64,000 nucleotides of DNA from Tianweitania aestuarii (GCF_018457165.1 NZ_JAFMNX010000005.1:62001-126000), one strand, 5' to 3'. Numbered from the stretch's first letter, positions 8,847 through 20,646 are shown. Program-made: numbers and translations. The notes: generated from the sequence alone by a model not told the origin.

Positions 8847-9439
8847 ACGCGCCGAGCGACAAGACCGCCGCACCAAACCGGCGCGGACGCTTCGGCCTTT
8901 ATCTTCTGCCCTTGCTGTTCTTCGTCGTGATGGCCGGGTTCTTCCTGGCGCAGCTTTTGTCTGGCCGTGATGAATCCGTGATCCCGTCGGTCCTCATCGA
9001 TGCGCCGGCACCGCAGACCGATCTGCCTGCACTGGCCGGAATGGACGTGCCGGGTCTTCGCTCGCAGGACTTTGCGGGCAAGATCACGCTGGTGAATGTT
9101 TTCGCGTCCTGGTGCGCGCCGTGCCGTGAAGAGCATCCGACCCTGATCCAGCTGGCCAAGGACAAGCGCTTTTCGCTGGTCGGGCTGAACTACAAGGACA
9201 AGGAAGACAATGCCCGCGGTTTCCTGCGCGAACTCGGCAATCCCTATGCCGCGATCGGCGTGGATGCGTCGGGCCGCAAGGGGATCGACTGGGGCGTGTA
9301 TGGCGTGCCGGAAACCTTTGTGGTCGGCCGCGACGGTCACTTAGCCTACAAGTTCGTCGGCCCACTGACGCCGGACGCTGTTTCGACGCGGCTGATGCCG
9401 GCTATCGAAGCCGCCATGGCAAAGACGGCAGCCCAGTAA
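8843..9439 (+). CDS. ccmG: Thiol:disulfide interchange protein CcmG/DsbE
   Basis: A membrane-anchored periplasmic thioredoxin-like protein that reduces the apocytochrome c CXXCH cysteines, or CcmH, before heme attachment. The 198-residue protein has one N-terminal anchor (residues 18-40), the active site WCAPC (C91, C94) and the cis-proline region YGVPETF. Its start overlaps the ccmD stop by 4 bases. It is the last gene of the cluster and is followed by a clear terminator. ccmE, ccmF, ccmH and ccmI are not in this window, as is common in Rhizobiales, where they form a separate operon. Confidence 0.96.
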   Translation: MNAPSDKTAAPNRRGRFGLYLLPLLFFVVMAGFFLAQLLSGRDESVIPSVLIDAPAPQTDLPALAGMDVPGLRSQDFAGKITLVNVFASWCAPCREEHPTLIQLAKDKRFSLVGLNYKDKEDNARGFLRELGNPYAAIGVDASGRKGIDWGVYGVPETFVVGRDGHLAYKFVGPLTPDAVSTRLMPAIEAAMAKTAAQ

Positions 9440-9475
9440 GAACAGGGCTCGGGAAACTCTGCTCCAGACATGACG

Positions 9476-9514
9476 AAGGCCGCAGGGTGGATACCCGTGC
9501 GGCCTTATTGTTTT
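9476..9514 (+). terminator. Terminator of the ccmABCDG operon
   Basis: Arms AAGGCCGCAGGGT and ACCCGTGCGGCCTT (9476-9506) with a 4-nt loop, then a T-rich ATTGTTTT tract. Confidence 0.85.
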
Positions 9515-9536
9515 GCGTCAGTCATGATGCTGATGG

Positions 9537-9704
9537 TTAGCCGTAAACTTCACGGCGCAGGTCATGCAGCATCTGCGTGCGGTCGACATTGAGGTCGAGA
9601 ATTTCGCGCGGGGTGAGACCCTGGATCTCGGCGGCGAGGCGATTGTAGCGAGCGCGCTTTTCGAGGCGGCGCTGGACATTGATCATGAAGCCGTTGAGCA
9701 GCAT
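9537..9704 (-). CDS. Small DUF1127-like protein
   Basis: A 55-residue basic protein. The pattern RYNRLAAEIQGLTPREILDL followed by D-R-T/S resembles DUF1127 proteins, which are short, Arg-rich and end with a Leu-x-D-(L/I)-G/N-(I/V)-x-R core. Some DUF1127 proteins in Agrobacterium and Rhodobacter affect RNA turnover and phosphate or stress responses. This one is divergent, so the family call is tentative. An AAAGGA ribosome-binding site precedes the ATG at 9704. It lies between the ccm terminator and yciB. An internal ATG at residue 7 is also possible. Confidence 0.7.
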   Translation of the reverse strand: MLLNGFMINVQRRLEKRARYNRLAAEIQGLTPREILDLNVDRTQMLHDLRREVYG

Positions 9705-9842
9705 TGGAGCATCCTTTGTCAGGCCGATCCGTCGGCCGTTTCCGCTCCTCCCATGACCGCTAGAATGCCCTGTCTTGCTCCGATGCGAAACGATTTATGT
9801 TGCAACGCACCATTGCGCTGATTGCATAGCTGTTAAGCGGAA

Positions 9843-10502
9843 TTAGGAACTGTGTTTTTCTTGTGCAGGTTGTTTGATCTCATGCCGCAGGATCAGCGGC
9901 ATCTGCGCGATGGTGAACAGCATGGTGATCGGGATCGTGCCCCACACCTTGAAGAACAGCCAGGTGTTCTCGTCGAAGTTGCGCCACACGACTTCGTTCA
10001 GAACGGCGAGGAACAGGAAGAACAGACCCCAGCGCAACGTCAGCTTGCGCCAGCCTTCGGCATCGAGGTCGAAGGCGGAATCGAAAACATAGGCCAGCAG
10101 CGAGCGGCGAAATATCAGCCCCACCAGAAGCACGACGCCGAACAGCGAATTGATGATCGTCGGCTTCATGAAGGCGAAGGTCTTGTCCTGCAGGTAAAGA
10201 GCCAGCGCCCCGAAGACGAACACCACCACCGTTGAAACGAGCGGCATGATCGGCAGGCTGCGCGTCAGGAACCAGGACACGGCGAGCGACAAGGCAGTCG
10301 CGACCATGAAGAAGGCGGTGGCGATCAGAATGGGTTCGCCGATCGACGCCAGGATCGGAAACTTCCCCGCCAGCCATTCACCCCTCAAGGTGACAAAGAA
10401 GAAGACCAGTCCCGGTCCGAGTTCCAGCGCGAATTTCAACGCGGGGTTCATCGTCTTCTTGCGGGGATCGCCCGGAGCGCGTTCGAGGATGCGGCTGGTC
10501 AT
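9843..10502 (-). CDS. yciB: Inner membrane-spanning protein YciB (septation protein A)
   Basis: A 219-residue polytopic protein of the YciB/IspZ family, required for normal septation and envelope integrity in several bacteria. Five or six hydrophobic helices are visible, together with family segments [11 protein letters not shown] and [20 protein letters not shown]. It is slightly longer than E. coli YciB because of an extra N-terminal stretch (about 17 residues before the second Met, which is an alternative start). It follows ftsY on the same strand by 77 bases, the usual rhizobial order. Confidence 0.93.
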   Translation of the reverse strand: MTSRILERAPGDPRKKTMNPALKFALELGPGLVFFFVTLRGEWLAGKFPILASIGEPILIATAFFMVATALSLAVSWFLTRSLPIMPLVSTVVVFVFGALALYLQDKTFAFMKPTIINSLFGVVLLVGLIFRRSLLAYVFDSAFDLDAEGWRKLTLRWGLFFLFLAVLNEVVWRNFDENTWLFFKVWGTIPITMLFTIAQMPLILRHEIKQPAQEKHSS

Positions 10503-10579
10503 GGGAATGCGCCTTTGACGGAAAACCTGCTCCGTAGAACAGGCAAATTGTGCTGCGACTTAGGCAAAGCGTGGTGTGA

Positions 10580-12016
10580 TCAGGTCAAACCGGCAATGGT
10601 TCTGGCAAAGTCGCTGGCCGAGAACGGCTCGAGATCGTCGACCTGCTCGCCCACGCCGATGAAGTAAACCGGCAGCTTGTGCTTGGCGGCGATGGCGACA
10701 AGAATGCCGCCGCGCGCCGTTCCATCGAGCTTGGTCAGCACCAGACCGTTCACGCCCGCCACGTTGCGGAAGATCTCGACCTGGTTCATCGCGTTCTGCC
10801 CGGTTGTCGCATCCACCGTCTGCAGGATCGTATGCGGCGCTTCCGGATCGAGCTTCTTGAGCACGCGCACGATCTTGTCGAGCTCGTCCATCAGCTCGGC
10901 CTTGTTCTGCAGCCGGCCCGCCGTGTCGATGATCAGCACATCGGCTTGTTGTTGTTTTGCCTGGGCAAAAGCCTCATAGGCCAGGCTCGCTGCATCCGCG
11001 CCGAGGCGCGACGAGATCACCGGCGCACCGGTGCGCTCGCCCCAGATCTTCAGCTGTTCGATGGCCGCTGCACGGAACGTGTCGCCCGCAGCCAGCATCA
11101 CCTTCACGCCGCCGGCTGTCAGCTTTGCAGCGAGCTTGCCGATCGTCGTGGTCTTGCCCGTGCCGTTGACGCCCACCACCAGGATCACATGCGGCTTGTG
11201 CGCGAGGTTGAGCTCCAGCGGCTTGGCAACCGGCGTTAGTACGCTTTCCACCTCGCCGGCCACGACGCGGCGAACGTCTTCTTCCGTGGTGCGGCTCGAA
11301 AACCGACCTTCCGCCAGCTTGTCCGCCACCTTCATCGCCGTTTCCACGCCGAGATCGGCGCGGATCAGGACTTCTTCCAGCTCCTCGACGATTTCTTCCG
11401 TGAGCAAGGTGCGGGTGAAAACGCCGGCTAGATTGTCGCCAAGCTCGCGCGAAGAGCGCGACAGGCCATTGCGCAAACGCTGAAGCCACTTGGCGCGCTG
11501 CACTTCGGCGGCGGTGAGCTGCGTCGGCCGCTCCACCGTCTTGCCGACGGTGATGCGGTCGTCCGGCGTTGAACGCGGCGTCGGCGAAACGGGAGCGAGC
11601 GCAGTCTGTTCAGGCGCAGGCTCGCGGTCGCGCAGCGGCTGCTCGGTTTCGACCGGGATGGGTGCCGGCACCTCCAGCGGAACTTCCGGCGAAGGTTGCG
11701 GCTCGTAAGGTGCGGGTTCCTGTGCTGGCTCCTCGGGCGGCAGGGCGACTGGAACTTCGGCTGGCGTGTCCTCGGCAGGAACTTCCTGAGGTGCCGGTTC
11801 CGAAATCGCGGGTTCCGGCGCCGGTTGCGGCGTCGGGACTTCTGGCTGAACAGGCTGCGGCTGTGCCGGCTCAGGCTGGGGCGGGATTTCGGGCTCGGGT
11901 TGCTGCTGGGGCGCGGGAGCAGGGGCTGGCGGCTGCGGTTGGGGTGCCGGTTGCTGCTGCTGATCCTCTGGCTGATTGCCGAAGGAGAAGATCTTCTTGA
12001 TGAAACCAAGGGCCAT
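10580..12016 (-). CDS. ftsY: Signal recognition particle receptor FtsY
   Basis: The membrane-associated SRP receptor GTPase that receives Ffh-ribosome complexes for cotranslational insertion. Residues about 15-160 form a Pro/Gln/Glu-rich acidic linker, the variable A domain. The NG domain follows, with G1 GVNGTGKTTTIGKLA, DTAGR and TKLDGTARGG. Length is 478 residues. It is the last gene of a tight dapF-mtaB-ftsY unit (12 bases after mtaB). Its partner ffh is also in this window at 29.8-31.3 kb. Confidence 0.97.
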   Translation of the reverse strand: MALGFIKKIFSFGNQPEDQQQQPAPQPQPPAPAPAPQQQPEPEIPPQPEPAQPQPVQPEVPTPQPAPEPAISEPAPQEVPAEDTPAEVPVALPPEEPAQEPAPYEPQPSPEVPLEVPAPIPVETEQPLRDREPAPEQTALAPVSPTPRSTPDDRITVGKTVERPTQLTAAEVQRAKWLQRLRNGLSRSSRELGDNLAGVFTRTLLTEEIVEELEEVLIRADLGVETAMKVADKLAEGRFSSRTTEEDVRRVVAGEVESVLTPVAKPLELNLAHKPHVILVVGVNGTGKTTTIGKLAAKLTAGGVKVMLAAGDTFRAAAIEQLKIWGERTGAPVISSRLGADAASLAYEAFAQAKQQQADVLIIDTAGRLQNKAELMDELDKIVRVLKKLDPEAPHTILQTVDATTGQNAMNQVEIFRNVAGVNGLVLTKLDGTARGGILVAIAAKHKLPVYFIGVGEQVDDLEPFSASDFARTIAGLT

Positions 12017-12028
12017 AAGGGATTCCGC

Positions 12029-13345
12029 TCAGGCTGCGCGTGCGCTGGACAAGGAAGACGCGTTGGCCGCGACCGTTTGGAGGCGCTGGCCGTCATGGCC
12101 GGTCACGCGGCGCTCGACGATCGTGCCGGGCTCGCCCGCATCGATCGCTGCCATCGTGAAACCTTCGGTGCGGCCAAGGCCGTCGCGTTCAACCAGCACG
12201 CGCTGATGTGTGTGTGTGAGGCGATCGAGATGAGCGAGATAGGCCTGATCGCCGACGGCGCGCAAACGCGCGGCACGCTCCTTGATCAAGCCGCGATCGA
12301 GTTGGGGCATGCGCGCGGCGGGCGTGCCTTCGCGCGGGCTGAAGGGGAAGACGTGGAGATGCGACAAGCCGCAATCCGCCACAAGCTTCAGCGTGTTGTC
12401 GAACATCGCCTCCGTTTCGGTCGGGAAGCCGGCGATCAGGTCGGCGCCGAATACGATATCCGGGCGGACCGCACGGATATCCTGGCAGAAGCGGATGGAA
12501 TCGTCGCGCAGATGGCGGCGCTTCATACGCTTCAGGATCATGTCGTCGCCGGCCTGCAGGGAAAGATGCAGATGCGGCATCAGGCGCGGTTCGTCGCCGA
12601 TGATCGCGATCAGTTCGGGATCGGCTTCCACGGAATCGATCGAGGAAAGGCGCAAACGCGGGAGGTCCGGCACCTGTGTCAGGATCGCGCGAACGAGACG
12701 GCCGAGCTTCGGCGCGCCCGGCAGATCGGCGCCCCAGCTTGTGAGATCGACGCCCGAAAGAACGACCTCGGCATAGCCGTTGCCGGTCAGGCGTTTGACC
12801 TGTTCCACCACCGCACCCATCGGCACGGAGCGTGAATTGCCGCGGCCATAAGGAATGATGCAGAAGGTGCAGCGATGATCGCAGCCGTTCTGGACCTGAA
12901 CGATCGCCCGGGCGCGGCCTTCGATGGCATCCACCAGATGGCCGGCGGTTTCGCTGATGCTCATGATGTCGTTGACGCGCACCTTTTCGGTGTCATTGAC
13001 GCCGAAATCCGGCAGCGCGCGATAGGAATGCGCCTTCAGCTTGTCTTCGTTGCCGAGAACGAGATCGACTTCGGTCATGTCGCCGAAGCTTGCCGGCTCG
13101 GTCTGCGCCGCGCAGCCGGTGACGATGATGCGTGCATCCGGGTTTTCGCGGCGCGCCTTGCGGATCGCCTGCTTGGCCTGCCGCACGGCTTCTGCGGTCA
13201 CCGCGCAGGTGTTGAACACCACTGCGCCACCGCTCAAGCCGTCGAGGCCGGCCGCACTCGCTTCGCGGCGCATCACCTCGGATTCATAGGTGTTCATGCG
13301 GCAGCCGAAGGTGACGATCTCCAGCCCGTTCTTGTTTTCCTGCAT
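12029..13345 (-). CDS. mtaB: tRNA (N6-threonylcarbamoyladenosine(37)-C2)-methylthiotransferase MtaB
   Basis: A radical-SAM enzyme that adds a methylthio group to t6A37 in tRNAs reading ANN codons. The 438-residue protein has the N-terminal methylthiotransferase domain (TFGCRMNTYESE near residue 12) whose three cysteines hold one cluster, the radical-SAM CDHRCTFC motif in the middle, and a TRAM-like C-terminal region. Length and the GNSRSVP segment favour MtaB over MiaB or RimO. The ATG at 13345 overlaps the dapF stop (TGATG), which indicates coupling. The frame is open further upstream, but that part lies inside dapF. Confidence 0.95.
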   Translation of the reverse strand: MQENKNGLEIVTFGCRMNTYESEVMRREASAAGLDGLSGGAVVFNTCAVTAEAVRQAKQAIRKARRENPDARIIVTGCAAQTEPASFGDMTEVDLVLGNEDKLKAHSYRALPDFGVNDTEKVRVNDIMSISETAGHLVDAIEGRARAIVQVQNGCDHRCTFCIIPYGRGNSRSVPMGAVVEQVKRLTGNGYAEVVLSGVDLTSWGADLPGAPKLGRLVRAILTQVPDLPRLRLSSIDSVEADPELIAIIGDEPRLMPHLHLSLQAGDDMILKRMKRRHLRDDSIRFCQDIRAVRPDIVFGADLIAGFPTETEAMFDNTLKLVADCGLSHLHVFPFSPREGTPAARMPQLDRGLIKERAARLRAVGDQAYLAHLDRLTHTHQRVLVERDGLGRTEGFTMAAIDAGEPGTIVERRVTGHDGQRLQTVAANASSLSSARAA

Positions 13346-14247
13346 CAGGCAGCCCCTTCGAGATCGCGCTGCCAGGCGCCGGTGGTCGGATCGAATGTGC
13401 CGGAAAACTCCCATTCGGCTGGGCCGGTCATGACGACATGATCGTCGTCGCGCCATTCGATATGAAGCTCGCCACCCGCCGGCACGGTGACTGCGACCGA
13501 CCGACCGGTGCGGCGGGTGCGGGCAGCGGAAACGGCGGCGGCACAGGCAGCCGAGCCGCAAGCGCCGGTCAGTCCCGCGCCGCGTTCCCAGGTGCGGATG
13601 ATCATGGCGTCCGGAGCCGTCACCCGCGCAATTGTGATGTTGGCGCGCTCGGGGAAGATCGGGTGGTTCTCAAGCAGCGGGCCGAACTTGTCGAGTTCAT
13701 AAGCCCAGACGTCTTTGTCGACCCAGAAGATCGCGTGCGGATTGCCCATGGAAGCGACCGAAGGCGAATGCAGCACCGGCGCATCGATTGGCCCGACCTG
13801 CAGCTCGATCATGCGGGTGTCGCGGAACTCCTCGGCCAGCGGAATGGCCTCCCATTCGAAGTGCGGCGTTCCCATGTCGACCGAGATCAGACCGTCGGCA
13901 TGCTGCTCGGCATTGAGGATGCCGGCAATCGTTTCAAAGGTGAAGCGGGCGCGACCGGTATCGGCATTGAGGGCCTGAACCACGCAGCGCGTGCCATTGC
14001 CGCAAGCCTGCGCCATCGAGCCATCGGAATTGAGGATGGCGATGTAATTATCGGTGCCATTCGTGCGCGGATCGTAGATCGCCATGATCTGATCGAAATG
14101 CGTGGCGGGATCGGCGGCGAGCGCGATAGCCGCGGCTGGCGTCACCGTGTCGGCACGACCGCGCATGTCGGCAACGATGATGTCGTTGCCAAGGCCATTC
14201 ATTTTGGCAAAGGGGGCCATCTTGGTCAAAGAAGCGGCTGGAGCCAT
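13345..14247 (-). CDS. dapF: Diaminopimelate epimerase
   Basis: Interconverts LL- and meso-diaminopimelate for lysine and peptidoglycan synthesis. The two catalytic cysteines are visible in ACGNGTRC (about residue 82) and GACGSAAC (about residue 230). The N-terminal KMNGLGNDI is the family start block. Length is 300 residues. The ATG at 14247 adds nine residues before a second Met (MAPFAKMNG), which is also plausible. First gene of dapF-mtaB-ftsY. Confidence 0.96.
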   Translation of the reverse strand: MAPAASLTKMAPFAKMNGLGNDIIVADMRGRADTVTPAAAIALAADPATHFDQIMAIYDPRTNGTDNYIAILNSDGSMAQACGNGTRCVVQALNADTGRARFTFETIAGILNAEQHADGLISVDMGTPHFEWEAIPLAEEFRDTRMIELQVGPIDAPVLHSPSVASMGNPHAIFWVDKDVWAYELDKFGPLLENHPIFPERANITIARVTAPDAMIIRTWERGAGLTGACGSAACAAAVSAARTRRTGRSVAVTVPAGGELHIEWRDDDHVVMTGPAEWEFSGTFDPTTGAWQRDLEGAA

Positions 14248-14333
14248 CGCATGCAGTCCTTGTCGGCCGCTATATGGCGGAAAGCGGCCGGAATTACCAG
14301 CATGCAGGCTGGATGCTGCCGGGCTGCCAATGC

Positions 14334-15323
14334 TTAAGGAATATCCCAGACCTGGCCGGGACGCAGTGCCTGGAAGCGCTCGGCTTCGACGCCTGCTGCC
14401 TGAAGTGCCGCCTGCAAATCCTGTTCCGGCGCATCCACGGCTTCGTTCGTCAGCTGGAACGTGCCCCAGTGATAGCCGCCGGCCAGCGGTGCCTGGAGAA
14501 TCTTGAAGGCTTCCACCGCTTCCGCAGGGTTCTGGTGATGGCCTTCCATGAACCAGCGCGGCTCGTAAGCGCCGATCGGCAGAAGCGCAAAACGCAGCTC
14601 GGGGTGGCGCTCAGCCGTGGCGCGAAAATTCGTGCCGCCATGAAAGCCGGTATCGCCGGCAAAATAGATCTTGCCTCCCGGTGTTTCGATCACGAAAGCC
14701 GCCCACAAAGCCATGCGACGATCGCGGGTCCAGCGCGCGGACCAGTGATGCGCTGGCTCGAAATGGATGGTGACGTCGTCGCGCAGCGGCACGCTGTCCA
14801 GCCAATCGCCTGTTTTCACCCGGGCAGCGGGCACCTTGGCGTGGATAACATGATCGTTGCCGAGCGGCGTAACGATCAGCGGGTCGTGGATGGCGACCAG
14901 CTGCTTGATCGCCGCCATGTCCAGATGGTCATAGTGATTGTGGCTGAGCAGCACGGCGTCGATGTCAGGCAGGTCGGCGAAGCGGATGCCGGGTTCGTTG
15001 ACGCGGGTCGGTCCCATGAAGCTGAAGGGCGACACGCGCTTGGCGAAAACCGGATCGGTCAGGATGTTGAGGCCGGCCGTCTGGATCAGCATCGAGGCAT
15101 GGCCGATCATGGTGATGCGCAATCGATCACCCTCGACCCGGCTTTCCGGCTTGGCTTGGGGGAACGGGCTCGGCCAATGTTTGGGCCATTGCGCGCGCTT
15201 TTCGCCGCGCATCCAGCGAAGAAGGTCGCGGAAGCCGCCGGGAAGCTTGTCGCTGTCGGGATTGAAAAAGAGCGCGCCGTCGAAGTGATCGCTGCGCACG
15301 CCGGAATAATAACGATTGTTCAT
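14334..15323 (-). CDS. MBL-fold metal-dependent hydrolase, NAPE-PLD/UlaG-like
   Basis: A 329-residue metallo-beta-lactamase-fold hydrolase. The metal-binding motif HNHYDHLD is at about residue 126, with further ligands in [10 protein letters not shown] and [11 protein letters not shown]. The arrangement ([26 protein letters not shown]) is that of the N-acyl-phosphatidylethanolamine phospholipase D-like group, but bacterial members act on varied or unknown esters. No signal peptide. It stands alone on the minus strand, 86 bases before dapF. The natural substrate is unknown. Confidence 0.88.
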   Translation of the reverse strand: MNNRYYSGVRSDHFDGALFFNPDSDKLPGGFRDLLRWMRGEKRAQWPKHWPSPFPQAKPESRVEGDRLRITMIGHASMLIQTAGLNILTDPVFAKRVSPFSFMGPTRVNEPGIRFADLPDIDAVLLSHNHYDHLDMAAIKQLVAIHDPLIVTPLGNDHVIHAKVPAARVKTGDWLDSVPLRDDVTIHFEPAHHWSARWTRDRRMALWAAFVIETPGGKIYFAGDTGFHGGTNFRATAERHPELRFALLPIGAYEPRWFMEGHHQNPAEAVEAFKILQAPLAGGYHWGTFQLTNEAVDAPEQDLQAALQAAGVEAERFQALRPGQVWDIP

Positions 15324-15540
15324 GAGGGCGAGATAAGCGGGAATGCAGCCGCTTCAACCGCAGGCGATGCAGGGATGACACACCTGTCGCCTTGCGAACA
15401 CAACAATCGGCGCATTCTTAACCACGTTTCTACCATTGCAGCGAACATTGCCGTAGTTATGGCTCGACTTCGCCTTCATGGCGATACGATCTGCGACGAA
15501 CACTTTGCCATCAAGATTTGGCGACGATAGGGGTTGAGAC

Positions 15541-16071
15541 ATGAACATTGGGAAAATCGGTCTGGCAGCGTCAGCTGTGGTTCTGTTGGCCGCCGCAGGT
15601 TGCCAGAGCGAGCGCATTTCCCGCGTTGATACGCGTCCGGCTCCGCTTCCGGCCGCACCCGCAGGCAATGTGACGGCAGCGCAGCTGCCGCCTCCCGCGC
15701 CGGCAAGCTTCCCTGAAACCCCGCCGCCGGCACCCGAAACGCAGGTCGCCGCGATCGACCCGAACGCAGGGGCTCCTGCAGCTCCGTCCGCGCCCGTCAC
15801 CGAAGGTGGCGTTGCCGGCGTTTGGAACGTTTCGGTCGGTGGCCAGAGCTGCCGTGTCGCCACCCCGCGCACCAAGTTCGGCCAGGGTTATCGCGCCGCT
15901 CCGCTGCGCTGCCCGGCTCCGCTCGATGGCGTGAAGTCGTGGGCCGTGCAGGGTAGCCAGCTCGTTCTTTACAACGACAGCGGCTCCCAGGTTGCTTCAC
16001 TCTCGTCTTCGGGAGCCGAAAAGTTCAACGGCACGACGTCCAGCGGTTCGCCGGTCAGCCTGACCCGCTGA
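15541..16071 (+). CDS. omp19: Outer membrane lipoprotein Omp19-like, AprI/Inh family protease inhibitor
   Basis: A 176-residue lipoprotein: the signal peptide ends with lipobox LAAAGC (C21 lipidated). A Pro/Ala-rich linker (residues 30-90) follows, then a C-terminal AprI/Inh-type beta-barrel domain. From memory, the C-terminal half (VAGVWNVSVGGQSC, FGQGYRAAPLRCP) matches Brucella Omp19 nearly residue for residue; that protein inhibits host and bacterial proteases. Two conserved Cys (about 108 and 125) could form a disulfide. The start is fixed by a GGGGTTGAGAC leader and the signal peptide. zapE begins 15 bases downstream. Confidence 0.93.
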   Translation: MNIGKIGLAASAVVLLAAAGCQSERISRVDTRPAPLPAAPAGNVTAAQLPPPAPASFPETPPPAPETQVAAIDPNAGAPAAPSAPVTEGGVAGVWNVSVGGQSCRVATPRTKFGQGYRAAPLRCPAPLDGVKSWAVQGSQLVLYNDSGSQVASLSSSGAEKFNGTTSSGSPVSLTR

Positions 16072-16086
16072 TCGCCGATCCCGAGC

Positions 16087-17253
16087 ATGTCATCTTTGCC
16101 TGAAACAACGGCTGTCGGCGCGCTGCGCAGCCGTTACGACCGCCTTGCGGCGGAAGGCGCGATCGTTCCCGATCCGCATCAGGCCAAGGTGGTTGCCGCG
16201 CTCGACCGCCTTCTGTCCGATCTTCAGGCCCGGCCGCTGGATAACAGGCCGGGCTTTTTTACGCGTTTGTTTGGTGGCGGGCGCGACGAGGCGGCACCGC
16301 GCGGCCTTTATGTCTACGGCACCGTCGGGCGTGGCAAGACCATGCTCATGGACCTGTTTCTGGAAGCCGCTCCGGTTGAAAAGAAGCGGCGCGCTCATTT
16401 CAACGACTTCATGGCCGATGTGCATGACCGCATCGGTCGCCACCGCGCAGCGGTGAAAGCGGGCGGGGCTTCCGGCGACGATCCGATCCCGCCGGTCGCC
16501 AAGGATCTGGCCGAACAGGCCAAGCTGCTGTGCTTCGACGAGTTCAGCGTTACAGACATCGCCGATGCGATGATCCTGTCGCGCTTGTTCACCGCCTTGT
16601 TTGATCAGGGCGTGGTGCTGGTCGCAACCTCCAACGTCGCGCCTGACGATCTTTACCGCGAAGGCCTGAACCGGCAGCTGTTTCTGCCCTTCATCGGTTT
16701 GTTGAAGCGGCATGTCGATGTGCTGGATATCGGCGGCACGCAGGACCACCGCATGGCCAAGCTCGACCGTTTGCCGGTTTATCTTGCGCCACTCGGACCG
16801 GATGCCGAGGCGCAGATGGACGAGGCTTGGGCGATTGCCACAGAAGGCCAGCGACCGGCGCCGGCAACCGTGGATGTAAAGGGCCGCAAGATCGCCGTTC
16901 CGCAGGCAGCTGGCGGCGCGGCACGCTTTCAATTTGCCGATCTCTGCTCCCAGCCGCTCGCCGCGCGCGATTATCTCGCGATTGTCGAGCGCTTCCCCAC
17001 CATCTTCATCGACGGGATACCGATCCTTGATGCCGCCCAGCGTAACGAGGCCAAGCGGCTGATCCTTCTCGTGGATGTTCTTTACGATCGTCACGCGACG
17101 CTGGTGGCAAGTGCCGCAGCGGAGCCGGACGATCTTTTCAAGGGCCGGCCGGGCTCGACGGAAGCGTTCGAATTCGCGCGCACGGCCTCGCGTTTGAACG
17201 AGATGCGCAGCGCCGAATGGCGTGCGGCGCAGGACGAACGCGAAGCGCATTGA
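16087..17253 (+). CDS. zapE: Cell division protein ZapE (AFG1-like ATPase)
   Basis: A 388-residue P-loop ATPase of the AFG1/LACE1 family. In E. coli, ZapE associates with the Z-ring under stress. Walker A GTVGRGKTML is at residues 78-87, and the Walker B segment LLCFDEFSVTD near residue 143. The C-terminal SAAAEPDDLFKG and ARTASRLNEM segments are typical. It follows omp19 by 15 bases and may be cotranscribed. Its TGA stop lies inside a 20-base palindrome (17251-17270), so the end of the gene doubles as a possible operator for mdh. Confidence 0.95.
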   Translation: MSSLPETTAVGALRSRYDRLAAEGAIVPDPHQAKVVAALDRLLSDLQARPLDNRPGFFTRLFGGGRDEAAPRGLYVYGTVGRGKTMLMDLFLEAAPVEKKRRAHFNDFMADVHDRIGRHRAAVKAGGASGDDPIPPVAKDLAEQAKLLCFDEFSVTDIADAMILSRLFTALFDQGVVLVATSNVAPDDLYREGLNRQLFLPFIGLLKRHVDVLDIGGTQDHRMAKLDRLPVYLAPLGPDAEAQMDEAWAIATEGQRPAPATVDVKGRKIAVPQAAGGAARFQFADLCSQPLAARDYLAIVERFPTIFIDGIPILDAAQRNEAKRLILLVDVLYDRHATLVASAAAEPDDLFKGRPGSTEAFEFARTASRLNEMRSAEWRAAQDEREAH

Positions 17254-17270
17254 CGTTTACGTAAACGCCA
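17251..17270. promoter_or_regulatory. Operator-like palindrome upstream of mdh
   Basis: CGTTTACGTAAACG (17254-17267) is a perfect 14-bp palindrome, extended on both sides with one mismatched pair. It resembles sites of MerR-family LiuR-type regulators of branched-chain amino acid and acyl-CoA catabolism, but other regulators could bind it. It lies 155 bases before the mdh ATG and overlaps the zapE stop. About 10 bases further, arms AAACGATT and AATCGTTT (17280-17315), followed by a T-run, could terminate zapE transcription. Confidence 0.45.
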
Positions 17271-17388
17271 GATGATCTAAACGATTGAACTTGCTTGGGC
17301 ATGAAGAATCGTTTGAGTTTTTTGCCCACGAGGTTTATTGGCTGCGCGGATTGTCGCGGGCTGTCATCCACTGGTCGCCCGTCTATGA

Positions 17389-18387
<999 letters not shown>

Positions 18388-18417
18388 GTCGTTCCCGAGC
18401 CTTAAAGGACGGATCCC

Positions 18418-19611
<1,194 letters not shown>

Positions 19612-19629
19612 TTCGAAGGACCGGAAATC

Positions 19630-20532
19630 ATGTCTATCCTTATCGACAAGAACACCAAGGTCCTGGTTCAGGGCCTAACCGGCAAGACCGGCACCTTCCA
19701 CACCGAACAGGCGCTTGCCTATCACGGCACGCAGATGGTCGGCGGCATCCATCCGAAGAAGGGTGGCGAGAACTGGACCGGCGCCAAGGGCGAAACGCTC
19801 CCGATCTTCGCATCCGTCGCCGAGGGTCGCGAACAGACCGGTGCCACCGCATCTGTTGTCTACGTGCCGCCGGCAGGCGCTGCGGCTGCCATCATCGAGG
19901 CGATCGAGGCCGAGATGGAACTCATCGTCTGCATCACCGAAGGTATTCCGGTGATGGACATGGTGAAAGTCAAGGCGCGGCTGGAAAAGTCCAAGTCCCG
20001 CTTGATCGGCCCGAATTGCCCGGGTCTCGTGACGCCGGACGAGTGCAAGATCGGCATCATGCCGGGCTCGATCTTCCGCAAGGGTTCGGTGGGCGTTGTG
20101 TCGCGCTCGGGAACGCTTACCTATGAAGCGGTGTTCCAGACTTCGAATGCCGGCCTCGGCCAGTCGACGGCTGTGGGTATCGGCGGCGATCCGGTGAAGG
20201 GTACCGAATTCATTGACGTCCTGGAAATGTTCCTGGCCGATGATGAAACCAAGTCGATCATCATGATCGGCGAAATCGGCGGCTCGGCCGAAGAAGATGC
20301 CGCGCAGTTCCTGCGTGACGAAGCCAAGCGCGGCCGTTCCAAGCCGATGGCTGGTTTCATTGCCGGTCGCACGGCCCCAGCTGGCCGCACCATGGGCCAT
20401 GCCGGCGCGGTGATCTCGGGCGGCAAGGGCGGCGCTGAGGACAAGATCGCAGCGATGGAAGCTGCGGGCATCCGCGTTTCGCCTTCGCCAGCACGGCTGG
20501 GCACGACGCTGGTTGAAGCGCTGAAGGGCTGA
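19630..20532 (+). CDS. sucD: Succinate-CoA ligase subunit alpha
   Basis: The alpha subunit, carrying the CoA site and the phosphorylated histidine. The 300-residue protein begins with the CoA-binding Rossmann domain ([12 protein letters not shown]). The active-site histidine is in [11 protein letters not shown] near residue 257. It is downstream of sucC as in nearly all Rhizobiales and is followed by a 145-base gap with several GC-rich hairpins before sucA, unlike the short gap between sucC and sucD. Confidence 0.98.
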   Translation: MSILIDKNTKVLVQGLTGKTGTFHTEQALAYHGTQMVGGIHPKKGGENWTGAKGETLPIFASVAEGREQTGATASVVYVPPAGAAAAIIEAIEAEMELIVCITEGIPVMDMVKVKARLEKSKSRLIGPNCPGLVTPDECKIGIMPGSIFRKGSVGVVSRSGTLTYEAVFQTSNAGLGQSTAVGIGGDPVKGTEFIDVLEMFLADDETKSIIMIGEIGGSAEEDAAQFLRDEAKRGRSKPMAGFIAGRTAPAGRTMGHAGAVISGGKGGAEDKIAAMEAAGIRVSPSPARLGTTLVEALKG

Positions 20533-20554
20533 AAAGTCCTTTAGCCTGGAATTC

Positions 20555-20614
20555 CCCGGCGGTTGGGCACCGCCGGGTTCGATAGGGGCGGGAGCGCGGA
20601 CGGGCTGGCCGTCC
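20555..20614 (+). promoter_or_regulatory. Two GC-rich hairpins between sucD and sucA
   Basis: Stem 1: CCCGGCGGT (20555-20563) with ACCGCCGGG (20569-20577), loop of 5. Stem 2: GGACGG with CCGTCC (20598-20614). Neither is followed by a T-run, so they are more likely mRNA-processing or stabilising structures, or part of an attenuator, than terminators. Confidence 0.55.
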
Positions 20615-20646
20615 AAACGTGAGCGGCGGATCACGCTGCCGAACAA

